Of a stretch of 64,000 nucleotides of DNA, positions 22,947 through 33,495 are shown piece after piece. Under the pieces are notes generated by a model. That model ran no database searches, was not told where the DNA came from, and saw nothing but the letters and a program-made list of their open reading frames with translations. Origin of the DNA: Dugong dugon (lineage: Eukaryota; Chordata; Mammalia; Sirenia; Dugongidae); assembly GCA_030035585.1 (NCBI GenBank), contig CM057464.1:30087465-30151464 (forward strand). Reading direction: 5' to 3'. How positions within the stretch are numbered: position 1 is the first letter of the stretch; each line of letters starts with the position of its first letter. The position numbers and the translations under genes were made by a program.

Positions 22947-23150
22947 GTTGTTAGTTGCTGCAGAACCAATTTCTACTCATGGCAACCCCATGTGTGTGGA
23001 GTAGAACTGCTCTATAGGGTTTTCAAGGCTGTGAGCTTTCAGAAACACTTTACAAGGCCTATCTTCCTAGGCTCCAGTGGGTGGGTTTGAACCATCAGTC
23101 TTTTGGCCAGTAGTTGAACATGTAACCATTTGCAACACCCAGGGACTCTA
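22947..23150 (-). mobile_element. AfroSINE, long old form, with TSD
   Basis: Perfect 10-bp duplication (atttagtgtt) at 22,937-22,946 and 23,151-23,160. The middle block 'gggttttcaaggctgtgagc' is present. It is opposite in orientation to the two preceding copies. Confidence 0.93.
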
Positions 23151-23160
23151 ATTTAGTGTT

Positions 23161-24120
23161 AACAGATGAGAAGATAGCAAGATAGTGTGGGGGCATAGGA
23201 GGAGGATGTGGACACTCACTGTGTGGTCACCTAGATACAGAGGAGTTAGGACAATCTATTCTCCCTCCTAGGTCCTGGGCTGTGATCAACTTTTTTTTGT
23301 TGTCATTGCTGAAAGAAGTACTTTGTAGGAATATGCATAGATGTTTATGAGTCTAAATGAACTTACAAATTAGTGTTTGCTTCTATGTTTTAGATGCTGT
23401 TACTCCATATTTCTTCCCAGACTAATTTCAGAGCAATCGCAAATCAGAGTCAAAATGATCCACTTTTAAAGAGAACCCATTAGCATATTACAAAGTTTAT
23501 TTATTTATTTATTTATTTTTTTTTAGTTTCTGTGGCATTTTTCCACACTAACCTTATTAGTCATAATGAATTTGTGTTTTATCAAATTGTAAAAATGGCA
23601 ATTTCTACAATAATAGATTTGTTAATTTGCCATTTTACTGAAATGGCTCATTGGAAAGATTTTCATATTGAATGAACATTATCACAGCACAACTTTTAAA
23701 ATACATAACAGATTCTCCATAATCCTGCTGTGACTGTTGTTTATTCTTCAACTGTTTCTATGGCAAAGTGGACTGTCTGTCTCAAAGCCTGATGATTCTA
23801 GCGTGACCCTTCCTATAAAGATGTGGATGCTCTTTCTATATCACTTTGCCCTTTGGTTTTGAGAAGAAATTTAGACTTTTTTATTCTTGCCATTTGGTTT
23901 TGAAGTTCAGGTCTTTGAAAACTTTTTTTGTTTGTTGAATTCTGTGAAGCATTTTTTTTATTCCTCTAGCTTAAGGAGATGCTTAAGACCAACTTCTTAA
24001 ATAGTTACTTTAAGTAAAAGCATTTATTAGGATTGAAAATAAAATCACCGAAAAGCTTGTAAAACTGAAACTTACTGACAGTGCTTTACACATAAAAATG
24101 TATACTAATATATGTGTATA
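23161..24120. other. Unassigned DNA with (TTTA)n
   Basis: A TTTA microsatellite lies at 23,493-23,524; otherwise nothing recognised. Confidence 0.45.
23493..23524. repeat. (TTTA)n microsatellite
   Basis: About six uninterrupted TTTA units, followed by a T8 run. Confidence 0.85.
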
Positions 24121-24271
24121 CCCACTGCCATCGAGTAGGTTTCGACTCACAGCCACCCTACCCGACAGAGTAGAACTGCCCCATAGGGTTTCCAAGGAGT
24201 GGCTCGTAGATTCAAACTGTTGACGCTTTGGTTAGCAGCTGAGCTCTTAACCATTGTGCCACCAGGGCCCC
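24121..24271 (-). mobile_element. AfroSINE, short form
   Basis: Tail 'gccatcgagtaggtttcgac' is at 24,127, with 'gaactgccccatagggtttc' at 24,173 and the head complement at 24,262-24,271. No clean TSD in the TA-rich flank. Confidence 0.93.
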
Positions 24272-25264
24272 TTAAAAGTGATTACATATCTACAAATGAG
24301 GAGTAATACTTGAGAAGTAACATTTTTGTGTGTTCTAATCAAAAGCTTGAAAGTGGTATCTTCCACATTTAAAATAGCACATTTATTTATGAAACAGAGG
24401 AGGGTACATGAAAGATTAATAACCACAGGTCAGAAATAGGATAATGGCCAAGGCAAATAATTGCTGCTACTGTAGTATAATCTGAATATAGAGAATGGTC
24501 TTCAAATTATTGACCAATGCCTATAATATAAAAATAATCGTCATTTCTGGGTCTTTAAATTAATACATTTTATATAAAAGATTGTTGTTGTTTTCTATAG
24601 TATGTTGGCAAGGATAATCTGTATTCTTAATGACTATGATGGCACGCTGAGTTTAATAGATTTTTTTCAATATAATCTCAGATTCCTCAGAACCATGTTT
24701 TATAGATTTGAATGGACTTCACCCAGAACCATATAATCCTTGCCTATTGCAGTGGACATAGTGATATCAACACTTTTTCTATTTCAAATAGTTTATATGA
24801 TTTTTTTTGTTGCTTCTACTTAACAAACTTTTGTATCTTACATGAGGAATGATTTGTTTTATTTTTAATGTGAATAAATTATTTAATACTATAATTAATA
24901 TATTGTCAAAGGAAGCATTGCCTCAACTAAGATATACTTCCTACCACCACTGTTTGTCTTACTTTCTTCCATACAAGATTTCATTGATCAGAACCATGTC
25001 AATGAAAATAGAGTCGATATTTATGAAGTCTACAGTAGGCATGAAACTAAAGAAGCAGGTAGGGGAATAATAATATATTTCTTTTCAAAAGTATGTTATT
25101 ATTTATAAATCAAAAATAAATATTTGATACTCCTAATGTCTGTTTTGAGTTCCTAGAGCACATATTCCAGAAGTTAAAGTTATATCTTTCTCACTTGGAT
25201 AAGAAATTTTTGTTAACAACTTAAAAAAAATTGTTTCAGTAGAGAGAAAGCTAGAGTGAAAATA
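24272..25264. other. Unassigned AT-rich DNA
   Basis: No repeat or gene recognised. The 73-codon frame at 24,849-25,070 has no domain. Confidence 0.45.
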
Positions 25265-25481
25265 GGAGTCCTTGGGTGGTGCAAACAGTAAAGTGCTCAG
25301 CTACTAACCAAAAGATTGACAGTTTTGGTGGTTCGAATCCACCCAGAGGTTCCTAGAAAGAAAGGTCTGACAATCAGCTTCTGAAAGATCACAGTCATTT
25401 AAAACCTTATTGAGCTCATTTCTACTGTGAAGCACATGGGGTTACCATAAGTCAGAATCTACTTGATGGCAACTGGTTTGG
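25265..25481 (+). mobile_element. AfroSINE, long old form
   Basis: Head 'ggagtccttgggtggtgcaa', an intact B-box region 'ggttcgaatccacc' near 25,330, the middle block 'tctgacaatcagcttctgaa', and tail 'gtcagaatctacttgatggc'. Confidence 0.93.
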
Positions 25482-25798
25482 AGGTTTTTTATTTTGTTTC
25501 TTTGTTTTTTTAGAGTGAAACACATTTTTTCTCACTATTTTTTAAGATAATATCACTGACGTGGATTTATGTAAGGTTAAATATCTTGCCTGAATAATTA
25601 AGTATTGTCTCACTAGCCATGTACCTGAGGTAATCAGGATGATTTTAAAACATGCCGTCATTTTGTTTTTAAGGCTAAGTTTGGATGTTCTAAGTGCTTA
25701 GTTTGTGTGCTTAATGAATGCTCAATAACTGTGGGTTGAGTTTGATTTATTCCGTGCCATTTATCCAGCAAATGTCTTATGTCAGTCTGATTCAGTCC

Positions 25799-25951
25799 AT
25801 CTGTTGCTGTCGAGTCAATTCTGACTCATAGTGACTCTATAGGACAGAGTAGAACTGCCCCATAGGGTTTCCAAGGAGTGCCTGGTGGATTCGAACTGCT
25901 GATCCTTTGGTTAGTAGCCATAGCTCATAACCACTATGCCACCAGGGCTTC
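25799..25951 (-). mobile_element. AfroSINE, short form, with 16-bp TSD
   Basis: Perfect 16-bp duplication (cagtctgattcagtcc) at 25,783-25,798 and 25,952-25,967. The B-box complement 'ggattcgaac' is intact near 25,888. This is among the best preserved copies, so probably a relatively recent insertion. Confidence 0.97.
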
Positions 25952-26113
25952 CAGTCTGATTCAGTCCCTTGAAAATCTCACAAATTCATATTTGGAGATA
26001 GAGTTCTCATAGACTGTCTCACCGACTTTGTGAAAGCAGAGTTTTCTGTACATTATGTGATGGATTTCACTTTTTCTAGATCATGGGGGATAAAATGTTA
26101 TTATGATAAGATA

Positions 26114-26321
26114 GTACCAAACCAAAAAACCTGTTGCCATCAAGTTGATTCTGACTCATAACAACCAAATGTTACAGAGTAGAACTTCTCCATAGAGTTT
26201 TTTTGGCTGCAATCTTTATGGAAGCAGATGAAGCAGATCACCAGACTTTTCTTCCATGGTGCCTCTGGGTGGGTTCAAATTGCCAATCTTTTGGTTGGTA
26301 GCCGAGTGCAATCAGTTTGTG
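26114..26321 (-). mobile_element. AfroSINE, long old form, with TSD
   Basis: Duplication tgataagata at 26,104-26,113 and 26,322-26,331. The tail is preceded by an A-rich end 'accaaaccaaaaaa'. The segment 'agcagatgaagcagatcacc' is a local 9-bp duplication in the middle block. The head is truncated. Confidence 0.92.
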
Positions 26322-26331
26322 TGATAAGATA

Positions 26332-26797
26332 TTGTTTTCTGCTTATTTCTTAAGATCAGTGTCCTTTTCCAGAAACTCTCAAAACCAAGGCTGACTTGTA
26401 GAGTACCATGAATTTTTTGCCATGGTAACTTTCTTTTTTTATGTTCATATATTCAAGATTTTCCCTCTCACTTGCACAAAGTCAGTATGATATGCTTTTC
26501 CCAGCAAAGTCTATGACTAGAGAACAGTTCAAGATGACTACATTAATTATCTAATGTATGGTTATTGATCAAGACTCACCAATGGTTGGTGCCAGAATAT
26601 GTAATAATTGCTAATATACTGCATCATATTTTGGTTTTATGTTGACCTCAGTGGCCAATTGGCTGGTTCCATTGGCTGCTTGTTACAGAAATATGAAGTA
26701 GCACACTCGTGTTTCCTCTGAGGTATATGACTATAACATTGAAAAATATTGACCTCAACGTCAAAAGAAAAAGATATTTTTAAATTACCTATGGCTG
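26332..26797. other. Unassigned DNA
   Basis: No feature recognised. Confidence 0.4.
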
Positions 26798-26808
26798 ATA
26801 CTTATATT

Positions 26809-26961
26809 GCACTGGTAGCACAGTGGTTAAGTGTTCAGCTGCTAACCAAAAGGTCAGCAGTTCAAATCCATCACCCGCTCCTTGAAAATCCTATGAAGCA
26901 GTTCTACTCTGTCCTATAGGATTGCTATGAGTCAGAAATGACTCAATGGCAATGGGTTTGA
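26809..26961 (+). mobile_element. AfroSINE, short form, with TSD
   Basis: The A-box region 'gtagcacagtggttaag' follows the 5' end directly. The middle block is absent. Flanks atacttatatt (26,798-26,808) and atacttacatt (26,962-26,972) form an 11-bp duplication with one mismatch. Confidence 0.94.
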
Positions 26962-26972
26962 ATACTTACATT

Positions 26973-27730
26973 ATTACACAGTGGTCTCTAAAATCTACTG
27001 CTTTAAGGTTATAGAATAATAGTACATGTTTTATAATAGTGTTTAATCACATTTTTGCACCTTAGAATATACTTGTGATTTTTCCATGAAAAAAAGTATT
27101 ATCATATTGTTACAAGGCCAAAATTTTGAGGAAAATGGATTCATATTATTCATGAAGCTACATTGTTTTTAGCTCAGGTCTTTGTTAAAATTGTGGCCAT
27201 ATTCCCTTTATAAGAAAAGAAGAAAAAATACCTTAAATACCTGATTTAATAATATAAGGTTCTAGTCATCAGTTGATTTGTCTCTGTTGATGGGAGAGGA
27301 AAGGCTGGCTGGCTTTTTATTTAAGTTCAATATTCCTTTTGTACCTAACGGTCTAGTTCCCAGTATTCAGTCTGTCATTATCCATTTATGTATCAACCAA
27401 TCTCATTTTGCTCCAAGAAATTGATTAAATTGCCTATGTCATAATTTCACCTGGGTTTAACAGTTTAAATTATCTTGTCACTAGTGTCATTATCATCAAA
27501 ATAATCTCTCAACTATCTAACTGTATGTGGTTCCATGCTTTCTGGTTTAAAATTAAGTAAAGAGATATAATCTCTGCCCTCTGGGAGGTTATAATCTTAG
27601 AAAGACGTGTTTAAGGCAAGCTTGCAGACCTCCATACATTGTTTAGCCTGCAGTATTTTCCTGAGCCCATTCTCATGTCCCCACATCCAGATACATTGCC
27701 TTTAATTGGAAGAGCAGAAAGTTGGTAACA
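26973..27730. other. Unassigned DNA
   Basis: No repeat, RNA or coding signal recognised. Confidence 0.4.
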
Positions 27731-27764
27731 GTGTGTGTATGTGTGTGTGTGTGTGTGTGTGTAT
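27731..27764. repeat. (TG)n microsatellite
   Basis: TG dinucleotide run with one TA interruption, about 16 units. Confidence 0.9.
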
Positions 27765-27790
27765 GGATAAAGTCATGCATCCATATATTG

Positions 27791-28114
27791 ATTGTTGTTA
27801 GTTGGCCATTGAGTCGGGCCCTGACTCATGACTATCCCATGCACAATTGAACAAAATGTTGCCTGGTCCTGCGCCATCCTCATGATAGGCTGCAGATCAG
27901 ACCTTTGTGATCCCTAGGGTTTTCATTAGCTTATTTTCAGAAGCAGATCATTAAGCCTTTCTTCCTAGACTGTCTCTGCTGAAACCTGTTCAGCATCATA
28001 GCAACACGCCAAGCCTCCACTGACAAACATGTGATGGCTGTGCTGAGGTGCACGGACTGGGAATGAAACTCAGGTCTCCAGGTGAAGAATTCTACCACTG
28101 AACCAGTGCTGCCT
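27791..28114 (-). mobile_element. Composite SINE: tRNA-Gly-like head on RTE body
   Basis: On the minus strand it opens with a tRNA-Gly-like promoter. GGTTCAGTGGTAGAATTCT (complement of about 28,086-28,104) matches the tRNA-Gly 5' half and A box. GAGTTTCATTCCC (complement of about 28,059-28,071) is a worn B box. The body then resembles the RTE 5' terminus ('gacaaacatgtgatgg' side), then the RTE 5'UTR, then the RTE 3' end finishing at GTTGTTAG-type sequence near 27,791. No RTE coding part remains. It is distinct from AfroSINE, whose head is a different tRNA-like sequence. The fusion could be a SINE family or a single chimaera. Confidence 0.72.
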
Positions 28115-28124
28115 CCTATATCTT

Positions 28125-28336
28125 TATTAAAACCAAGACCAAACCTGTTGTTGTTCAGTCAATTCTGACTCATGGTGATCTCATGTTTTACAGAGTAGAA
28201 ATGCTCTATAGAATTTTCTTGGCTGTAATCTTTATGGAAGTAGATCACCAGGCCTTTTTCTTCCATGGTGCTGCTGGGTAGGTTTAAATTGTCCACCTTT
28301 AGTTTAATAGTTGAACATAAGCCATTTGTGCCACCC
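28125..28336 (-). mobile_element. AfroSINE, long old form
   Basis: Lies about 10 bases from the composite SINE. Tail 'gttgttgttcagtcaattct', middle block 'ttggctgtaatctttatgga' and 'gtagatcaccaggcc' are visible. The head is worn. Flanking 'atatctt' on both sides may be the remains of a TSD. Confidence 0.9.
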
Positions 28337-29340
28337 ATATCTTGAATAGGGGAACTTATTTTATTAGACAAAAGACAAAGTATGACTGATTTAAGAAAAA
28401 AATATGGTTGAGACATTTTCACAATATTGCAATTTAGATCCAGCCCTAAATCCCATGCCTTGCCCAGTACACCACTCCTGACCAGAGAAGTTGAGAGCAC
28501 AGAAAGACCCCTTTTTGCTTCTGAACCAGCCTGATAGGAACTTAATCCAGTTGCTTCTATCTGGGTGGGTGGGGGGGAGGGTGGGCAGCCATTCCTCTCT
28601 CTTCCACAGAGTGAGGTGTAGCTCCTGAGCTGCCAGGGGCTTCTATAACCCTTGAATACACGGAGAAAACCTGAAAGTAGGCTGAGTGGACACAGGAGAA
28701 TTGTTGTTCCTTATCTCCATTTCTTCCCACACAGAGCTACCTCCAGACTGTGCACATTACTAATAGCGGTGATTTCTCTTTTTGAACAAATCACCTCTAT
28801 GCCATTTGCATTCCCGGGTACTGGAGAGTGTCCTGTCTATCTCTGTACATTAAATAACGTTGTTGTGGTGCTGAGCCTGGTCATGTCTCCCCTTTCTCTG
28901 TGGCAGGTGTATTTATTATTTTCCCCACTCTGACATTCCTAGCTCTGACTGCCAGACCAGGCCTGGCACCTTTCTCTCAGTAGATTAGTTTGCATTCTAC
29001 AGGATTAAAAAGGTTTAAGGAGCAACTGGGAGTTGGCAGGAAGAGCCTGAGTTGTTTAGAAATGTCAGAAAAGTGTCAAGACTGCCAGTTTTATGGGGGA
29101 TAGGATAGGGAGAGGAACAGAAGCACTTTTCACTTGGATTCTTGTGGACAAAACATCATGAGAAAGTGGCAAAAAGGATCTCTAAGGTAAGTAATTCTTG
29201 TATTCTGAGTAGAGTAGGAAGAAAAAATGAAGAAGAGGGCAGTTAAGGGGACAAACTCTGTTTTCCCACCAGGCAATTGAGTGTTGGCAAATCGAACAAC
29301 ACAGTGTATTACAGTCTAGTAATGTATTGTGGTAAATACA
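28337..29340. other. Unassigned DNA with G-run
   Basis: No repeat recognised. It contains five G runs at 28,563-28,585. Frames at 28,159-28,500 (minus) and 28,652-28,933 have no recognisable domain. Confidence 0.45.
28563..28585 (+). other. G-quadruplex-type G-run cluster
   Basis: GGG-T-GGG-T-G7-A-GGG-T-GGG: five runs of at least three G separated by single bases, the standard pattern for G-quadruplex folding. Confidence 0.7.
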
Positions 29341-29344
29341 TACA

Positions 29345-29392
29345 TGTGTATTAGATATATATGTATTATATACATATATATATATATATACA
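29345..29392. repeat. AT-rich microsatellite
   Basis: Alternating TA/TATG run ending exactly where the RTE 3' end begins. Confidence 0.85.
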
Positions 29393-29606
29393 GTTGTTAG
29401 GTGCTGTCAAGTCAGTTTCCATGTACAACAGAATGAAGCACTGCTTGGTCCTGCGCCATCTTCATAATCGTTGTCATGCTTGAACCCATTGTTGTAGCCA
29501 CTGTGATAATCTGTCTCGTTGAGGGTCTTCTTCTTTTTCAGTGACCCTCTACTTTACCAAGCATGATGTCCTTCTCCAGGGACAGATCCATCCTGATAAC
29601 ATGTCT
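29393..29606 (-). mobile_element. RTE LINE, 5'-truncated 3' end
   Basis: Begins with the RTE terminus 'gttgttaggtgctgtcaagt' and follows the 11,281 copy through 'gagggtcttcttctttttca' to 'gataacatgtct'. There is an internal loss of the 'gattccgactcatagcaa' section. It is embedded in AT microsatellite on both sides. Confidence 0.9.
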
Positions 29607-29660
29607 ATATATATATTAAATATTTTAATATATACATATATTACATATATATGTAACAAA
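29606..29660. repeat. AT-rich microsatellite, right side
   Basis: TATATA and ATTACATATATATG repeats continue after the RTE fragment, so the insertion split an AT-rich array or seeded its growth. Confidence 0.75.
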
Positions 29661-29870
29661 ATATTTGCCATTTCAACATTTTTTACATGTACAGTTCAGT
29701 GACATTAATTATGTTTATTATATTATTTGACTATCACCATTATCTGTTTCTAAATTTTCCATCACCCTTAACAGAAGCTCAGTGTCTCCTAAGCAATGAC
29801 TCCTCATTTTCCTTTCTGTCCCACTCACTCTGTTTTGTATTTCTCTTCAGTTTTAGTCAACCTTGTGGAA
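29655..29870 (-). mobile_element. L1M LINE 3'UTR fragment
   Basis: Antisense of the old L1 terminus: 'ttgccatttcaacatttttt', 'gtacagttcagtgacattaa' and 'cagaagctcagtgtctcct' in order. The same terminus core recurs inside the L1-B 3'UTR. Confidence 0.7.
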
Positions 29871-31284
29871 CATTCCATGGAAGAACATGCAGCAAGAGAT
29901 AGGGTGCCCTGAAAACATTCATGCAACTAATGCATTTAGCTGTGTCTCACTTCCAAATTTAATTTCTGCTTATATTCTGATTTCTTTGATTGTTGGTGGG
30001 GGAAGGATTTTTTTATTTTTTTTTTATTTTGGTGAGTTTCCTTGGAGAGAGGGGACACTTCTGAGGGTCCAGAAAGACCTATTATCTTCCAAAGAGTCTG
30101 TGCAGGTGATGAAGGGAATGTATGAGAGAGATTTTTTAATGCTGTGTCTATCATATGCACAACATGACTGCTAAGAACAAAGAGGAATCCCAGTGTTTGA
30201 AAATCCTAAGAGCTGGATTAAGCATGGAAAGTGAATCAGAGAGTATTATGAGTGTACCCTATGTATCAATAGATTGATTGTGCCATCCTACCATTGATGT
30301 GTGCTGTCCCTGGAGGATACATTCTGAGCAGCCTTGGAAAGAGTGCACCATCCAGTGTGCCAAGAAAAGGACTGAGACCTGGGAAACTTGGCAAATGAAT
30401 GTCCTTGGGTTTGGCTGAATTTGAAGTGAAACGACTGAAGTCGTTTGGGAGACTGCCACAGAAGTGATTTCCACCATGCGATGCGCCAGCTTACATTGCA
30501 TTTTGGAACTTTCTTAGGCAAAGAAGATGAGACAAAAGCATGGTTTTTAGCTTGTTCTTCATGCCATGAAGTATGGGGACAGTATTAAATTAGGACTCAT
30601 AAAGGAGAGATCTAGTCTTCTCCTCTTGGGCTTTTTTTCTTCATTTGTAAAATTGGATTAGGTGGGAGGTAGAGATTAGCTCATATGATTTTGAAGGTTC
30701 CTTCTAAAAACTATTCTATAATTCGCTAATTAAACTCATGTCCTAGCTTTAGCAGTGTGACTAAGCTGTTGAATCTTGCCCTGGCCCCTGCTGTTCTCTG
30801 TGCATGTGTAGTGTTTAAAGGTATCATTAAGGAATAGGTGAAACCATCTTTGTTGTTGTGATCAGTCCCTAACCATATGCTGAGAATTAGAAGACCAATA
30901 TCAGAAGCATCTACAGATATAGGGCCAATCAACAGGAAACTTCTTCTTGGCTAGTGTATTGTTTTTCAATAGCTACAGAATTAGTCACTTCTTCTAAGGG
31001 AGAGCAGAGTCCTAAGGGGATGCAGGTACATCTCCTATCTGAGAGAAAGAACTGGATCTTCTCCTCTCAGGATAGATTTCCACTCTTGTTTTCTTAAGCT
31101 AACTATATCCTTGCATATCTGAGGCCTCATTCCATCAATGAATCTTCCTTTTTGTGTCTCTATTCTCTTTTCCACCAGATTTCTCCCTTCAATGTATGTA
31201 CATGCCCACACCGCCCTTGGTTATACCTTCACCCAGATATCCCTCTCTCTACCTTATGTCTTTCTTTTCATTTATTCATCCACA
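29871..31284. other. Mostly unassigned DNA
   Basis: Contains a probable MIR-like tail at 30,630-30,720; nothing else recognised. Two overlapping minus frames at 30,259-30,521 and a 103-codon frame at 29,863-30,174 show no domain. Confidence 0.45.
30630..30720 (+). mobile_element. MIR-like SINE tail
   Basis: 'cttcatttgtaaaattggattagg' followed by 'gaaggttccttctaaaaactattcta' resembles the CORE-SINE/MIR end with 'aaggtcccttccagctct'. Confidence 0.5.
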
Positions 31285-32160
31285 CATAAGGAGCAAGTTA
31301 TAGAGCAAGACAGCAAAGGGCCTTGCTCTCATGTAGTTTATTTTCTAGTATGTTGGGGATAGAGAGATCGTAGAGGGATAATGATGAATGATAAATAAAC
31401 ATATAAACAAGGTATTATAAGATAGTGATAAATACTTTAAAGACAATAAAATTAGATGATATAATAGTGAATGAGATGTGGCACAGGGAACTATTTGAAA
31501 ATGTGAAGTAAAGAAGACCTTTCTGAGGAAATGGTATTTGAACTGAGACTAGAAATTACAGGAAAGGTCTAGCCTCAGAAAGATCAGGTGACAAAGCATT
31601 CAAGGCAGAAGAAGGAGAAATTGATGGAGCTTTATGGTCAGAAACAGCTTGACAGTGAGGAACAGAAAGGAGGCTATTGTGGCTATATCACTGTGAACAA
31701 TAGTGAGGGGCATAGGAGATGGAAACAGAGAAAGGTGGAACTGCATCAAAAGAGCGTGGTGAGCTGTGGTTAGGATTTGGAGGATGTGTTTGGAAGATTT
31801 AAATAGCAGAGACACAGTCTCATTTACATAAAAAAAAATCACTCCTCCTGTTGTGTAGTGAACTGATTGTAGAGAAGCAACAGTAGAAGCTAGAGGCCAG
31901 TTAGGAGGCTACTTAATTAGTCCAGGTGAGACATGAGGGTGGCTTGCACTGTAATGGTGGTATGTGAAGACAGATATAAGGGGACATATTCACAATGTAA
32001 GTCTGAGATTCAGTCAACAGTGCTTGCAGATGGATAGAACATGTCAGGTAAAGGAAGAGCAAATGCTAAGCATGACTCCCAGGTCTCTGGCTTGAGCAGT
32101 TGAGTACATACAGGTGGCAATAACTGTGATGGAGAAAGCTGGGGGAGGTACAGGTTTGAA
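31285..32160 (-). mobile_element. L2 LINE, long fragment
   Basis: Reverse-complement L2 from its 3' end inward: 'ctctcatgtagtttattttctag', 'gataaataaacatataaaca', 'ttgaactgagactagaaattacagg', 'gaacagaaaggaggctattgtggc', 'gccagttaggaggctacttaattagtccagg', and 'gactcccaggtctctggcttgagcag'. About 0.9 kb, continuous and diverged. No ORF survives. The words are split here only to list them; they are ordered on the plus strand. Confidence 0.8.
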
Positions 32161-32788
32161 CATTTAAGAAGGGTTTGTTTTTGACCCGCTTCTTCACATT
32201 GTCTCCCTTTTGAATAAGTATGATAATTTCTGTTGGGGACAGGAAGATTCTTTCCTCACCTTTCTTGCTTCCAAGTGGTGGGTCTTCCCACTTTGCTGAT
32301 ATTACTGACCTCTCTGTGCCCCTCACTCATACTCCCCTGTGAGGAGAAGTGAATTATTTGATTAGTACATGTATGAGCAAGAACTGCACGTGCCTAGTTC
32401 CACTATTTCCACTCCCTTATCTCCTTGAGATTTGCCTTCACTTGGATTCACAGCCTGGAATTTCTGTGACTCTTCCCTTCAGTTGTTGCTATCATTCAGT
32501 GTTCACATTCATTCAATTGATAAGTCATGTTGACTTCATAACTCTCTCTTGTACATTCTTGTTCTCTCTTTCTCTGTGATTCCCTAGGTACAAGCCTTAA
32601 TGACTTACCATTTGAAACCTTGAATGCTAATCTACAGCCTCTTCTTATGTAAGGGCTCTCACACAGCTACCAGAATAATGTTTTTGAAGTAGAGCTCTGT
32701 TCACTTAATATTTTACATCAATAACATTCAATGGTCTTGGCTAACAGAAAGAAGTCCAAACTCTCCTAGACCATTCATTGTTGGGTGC

Positions 32789-33495
32789 TGTTATGAATTG
32801 TATTGTGTCCCCCCAAAATGTGGGTCAACTTGGTTAGGCCATGATTCCCAGTGTTGTGTGGTTGTCCTCCATTTTGTGATCTGATGTAATTATCCCTTGT
32901 GTTGTAAATCTTAACCTCTATGATGTTAATGAAGGGGACTTAGTGACACAGTAGTTAAAGTGATTGACCCTAACCAAAAAGTCAATGGTTTGAAACCATC
33001 AGTGACTCCTTGGGAGAAAGTTGTGTCAGTCTGCTCCCAGAGAAATTGATAGCCTTGGAAACCCTATGTGGTTGCTGAGTCAAAATGTACTTCAAGGCAG
33101 TGAATATGATGTTAATGAGGCAGGATTAGAGGCAGTTATATTAATGAGGCAGGACACAATCTATAGGATTAGGTTGTATCTTGAGTCAATCTCTTTTGAG
33201 ATACAAAAGAGAGAAACAAGCAAAGAGAAGGACCTCCTTCCACCAAGAAAGAAGAGCTAGAAGCAGAGTGCATCCTTTGGACCCCAGGGTCCTTGCACTG
33301 AGAAGCTCCTAGACCAGAGGAAGATTGATGACAAGAACCTTTCCCCAGAGCCAACAGAGAGAGAAAGACTTCCCCTGGAGCTAGTGCCCTGAATTTGGAC
33401 TTATAGCCTCCTAAACCGTGAGACAATAAATTTCTGTCTCTTAAAGACATCCACTTGTTGTATTTCTGTTACAGCAGCATTAGATAACTAAGACA
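32789..33495 (+). mobile_element. Solo MaLR (MLT1/MST-like) LTR with nested AfroSINE
   Basis: Starts TGTTATGAATTG and ends AGACA, with the MaLR opening 'tgaattgtattgtgtccccc' at 32,793. The 3' polyadenylation region 'gagacaataaatttctgtctc' is at 33,420, followed by 'acagcagcattagataacta'. It is full-length apart from the AfroSINE insert. Flanking pentamers ggtgc and ggccc could be a worn 5-bp duplication. There is no internal proviral sequence. Confidence 0.85.
32933..33104 (+). mobile_element. AfroSINE, medium form, with 14-bp TSD
   Basis: Perfect 14-bp duplication (tatgatgttaatga) at 32,919-32,932 and 33,105-33,118 inside the MaLR LTR. The middle block 'gtgtcagtctgctcccagag' is present. 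The tail is shortened: the 'gcagttctactctgtcc' part is missing. Confidence 0.96.

Noticed and set aside
27731..27764. Functional Z-DNA or regulatory site at the TG repeat
   Set aside because: An ordinary short microsatellite; nothing nearby supports a regulatory role.
28053..28113. A tRNA-Gly gene
   Set aside because: Only the A-box side matches; no cloverleaf can be completed, the B box is degenerate, and RTE sequence follows directly. It is a SINE head.
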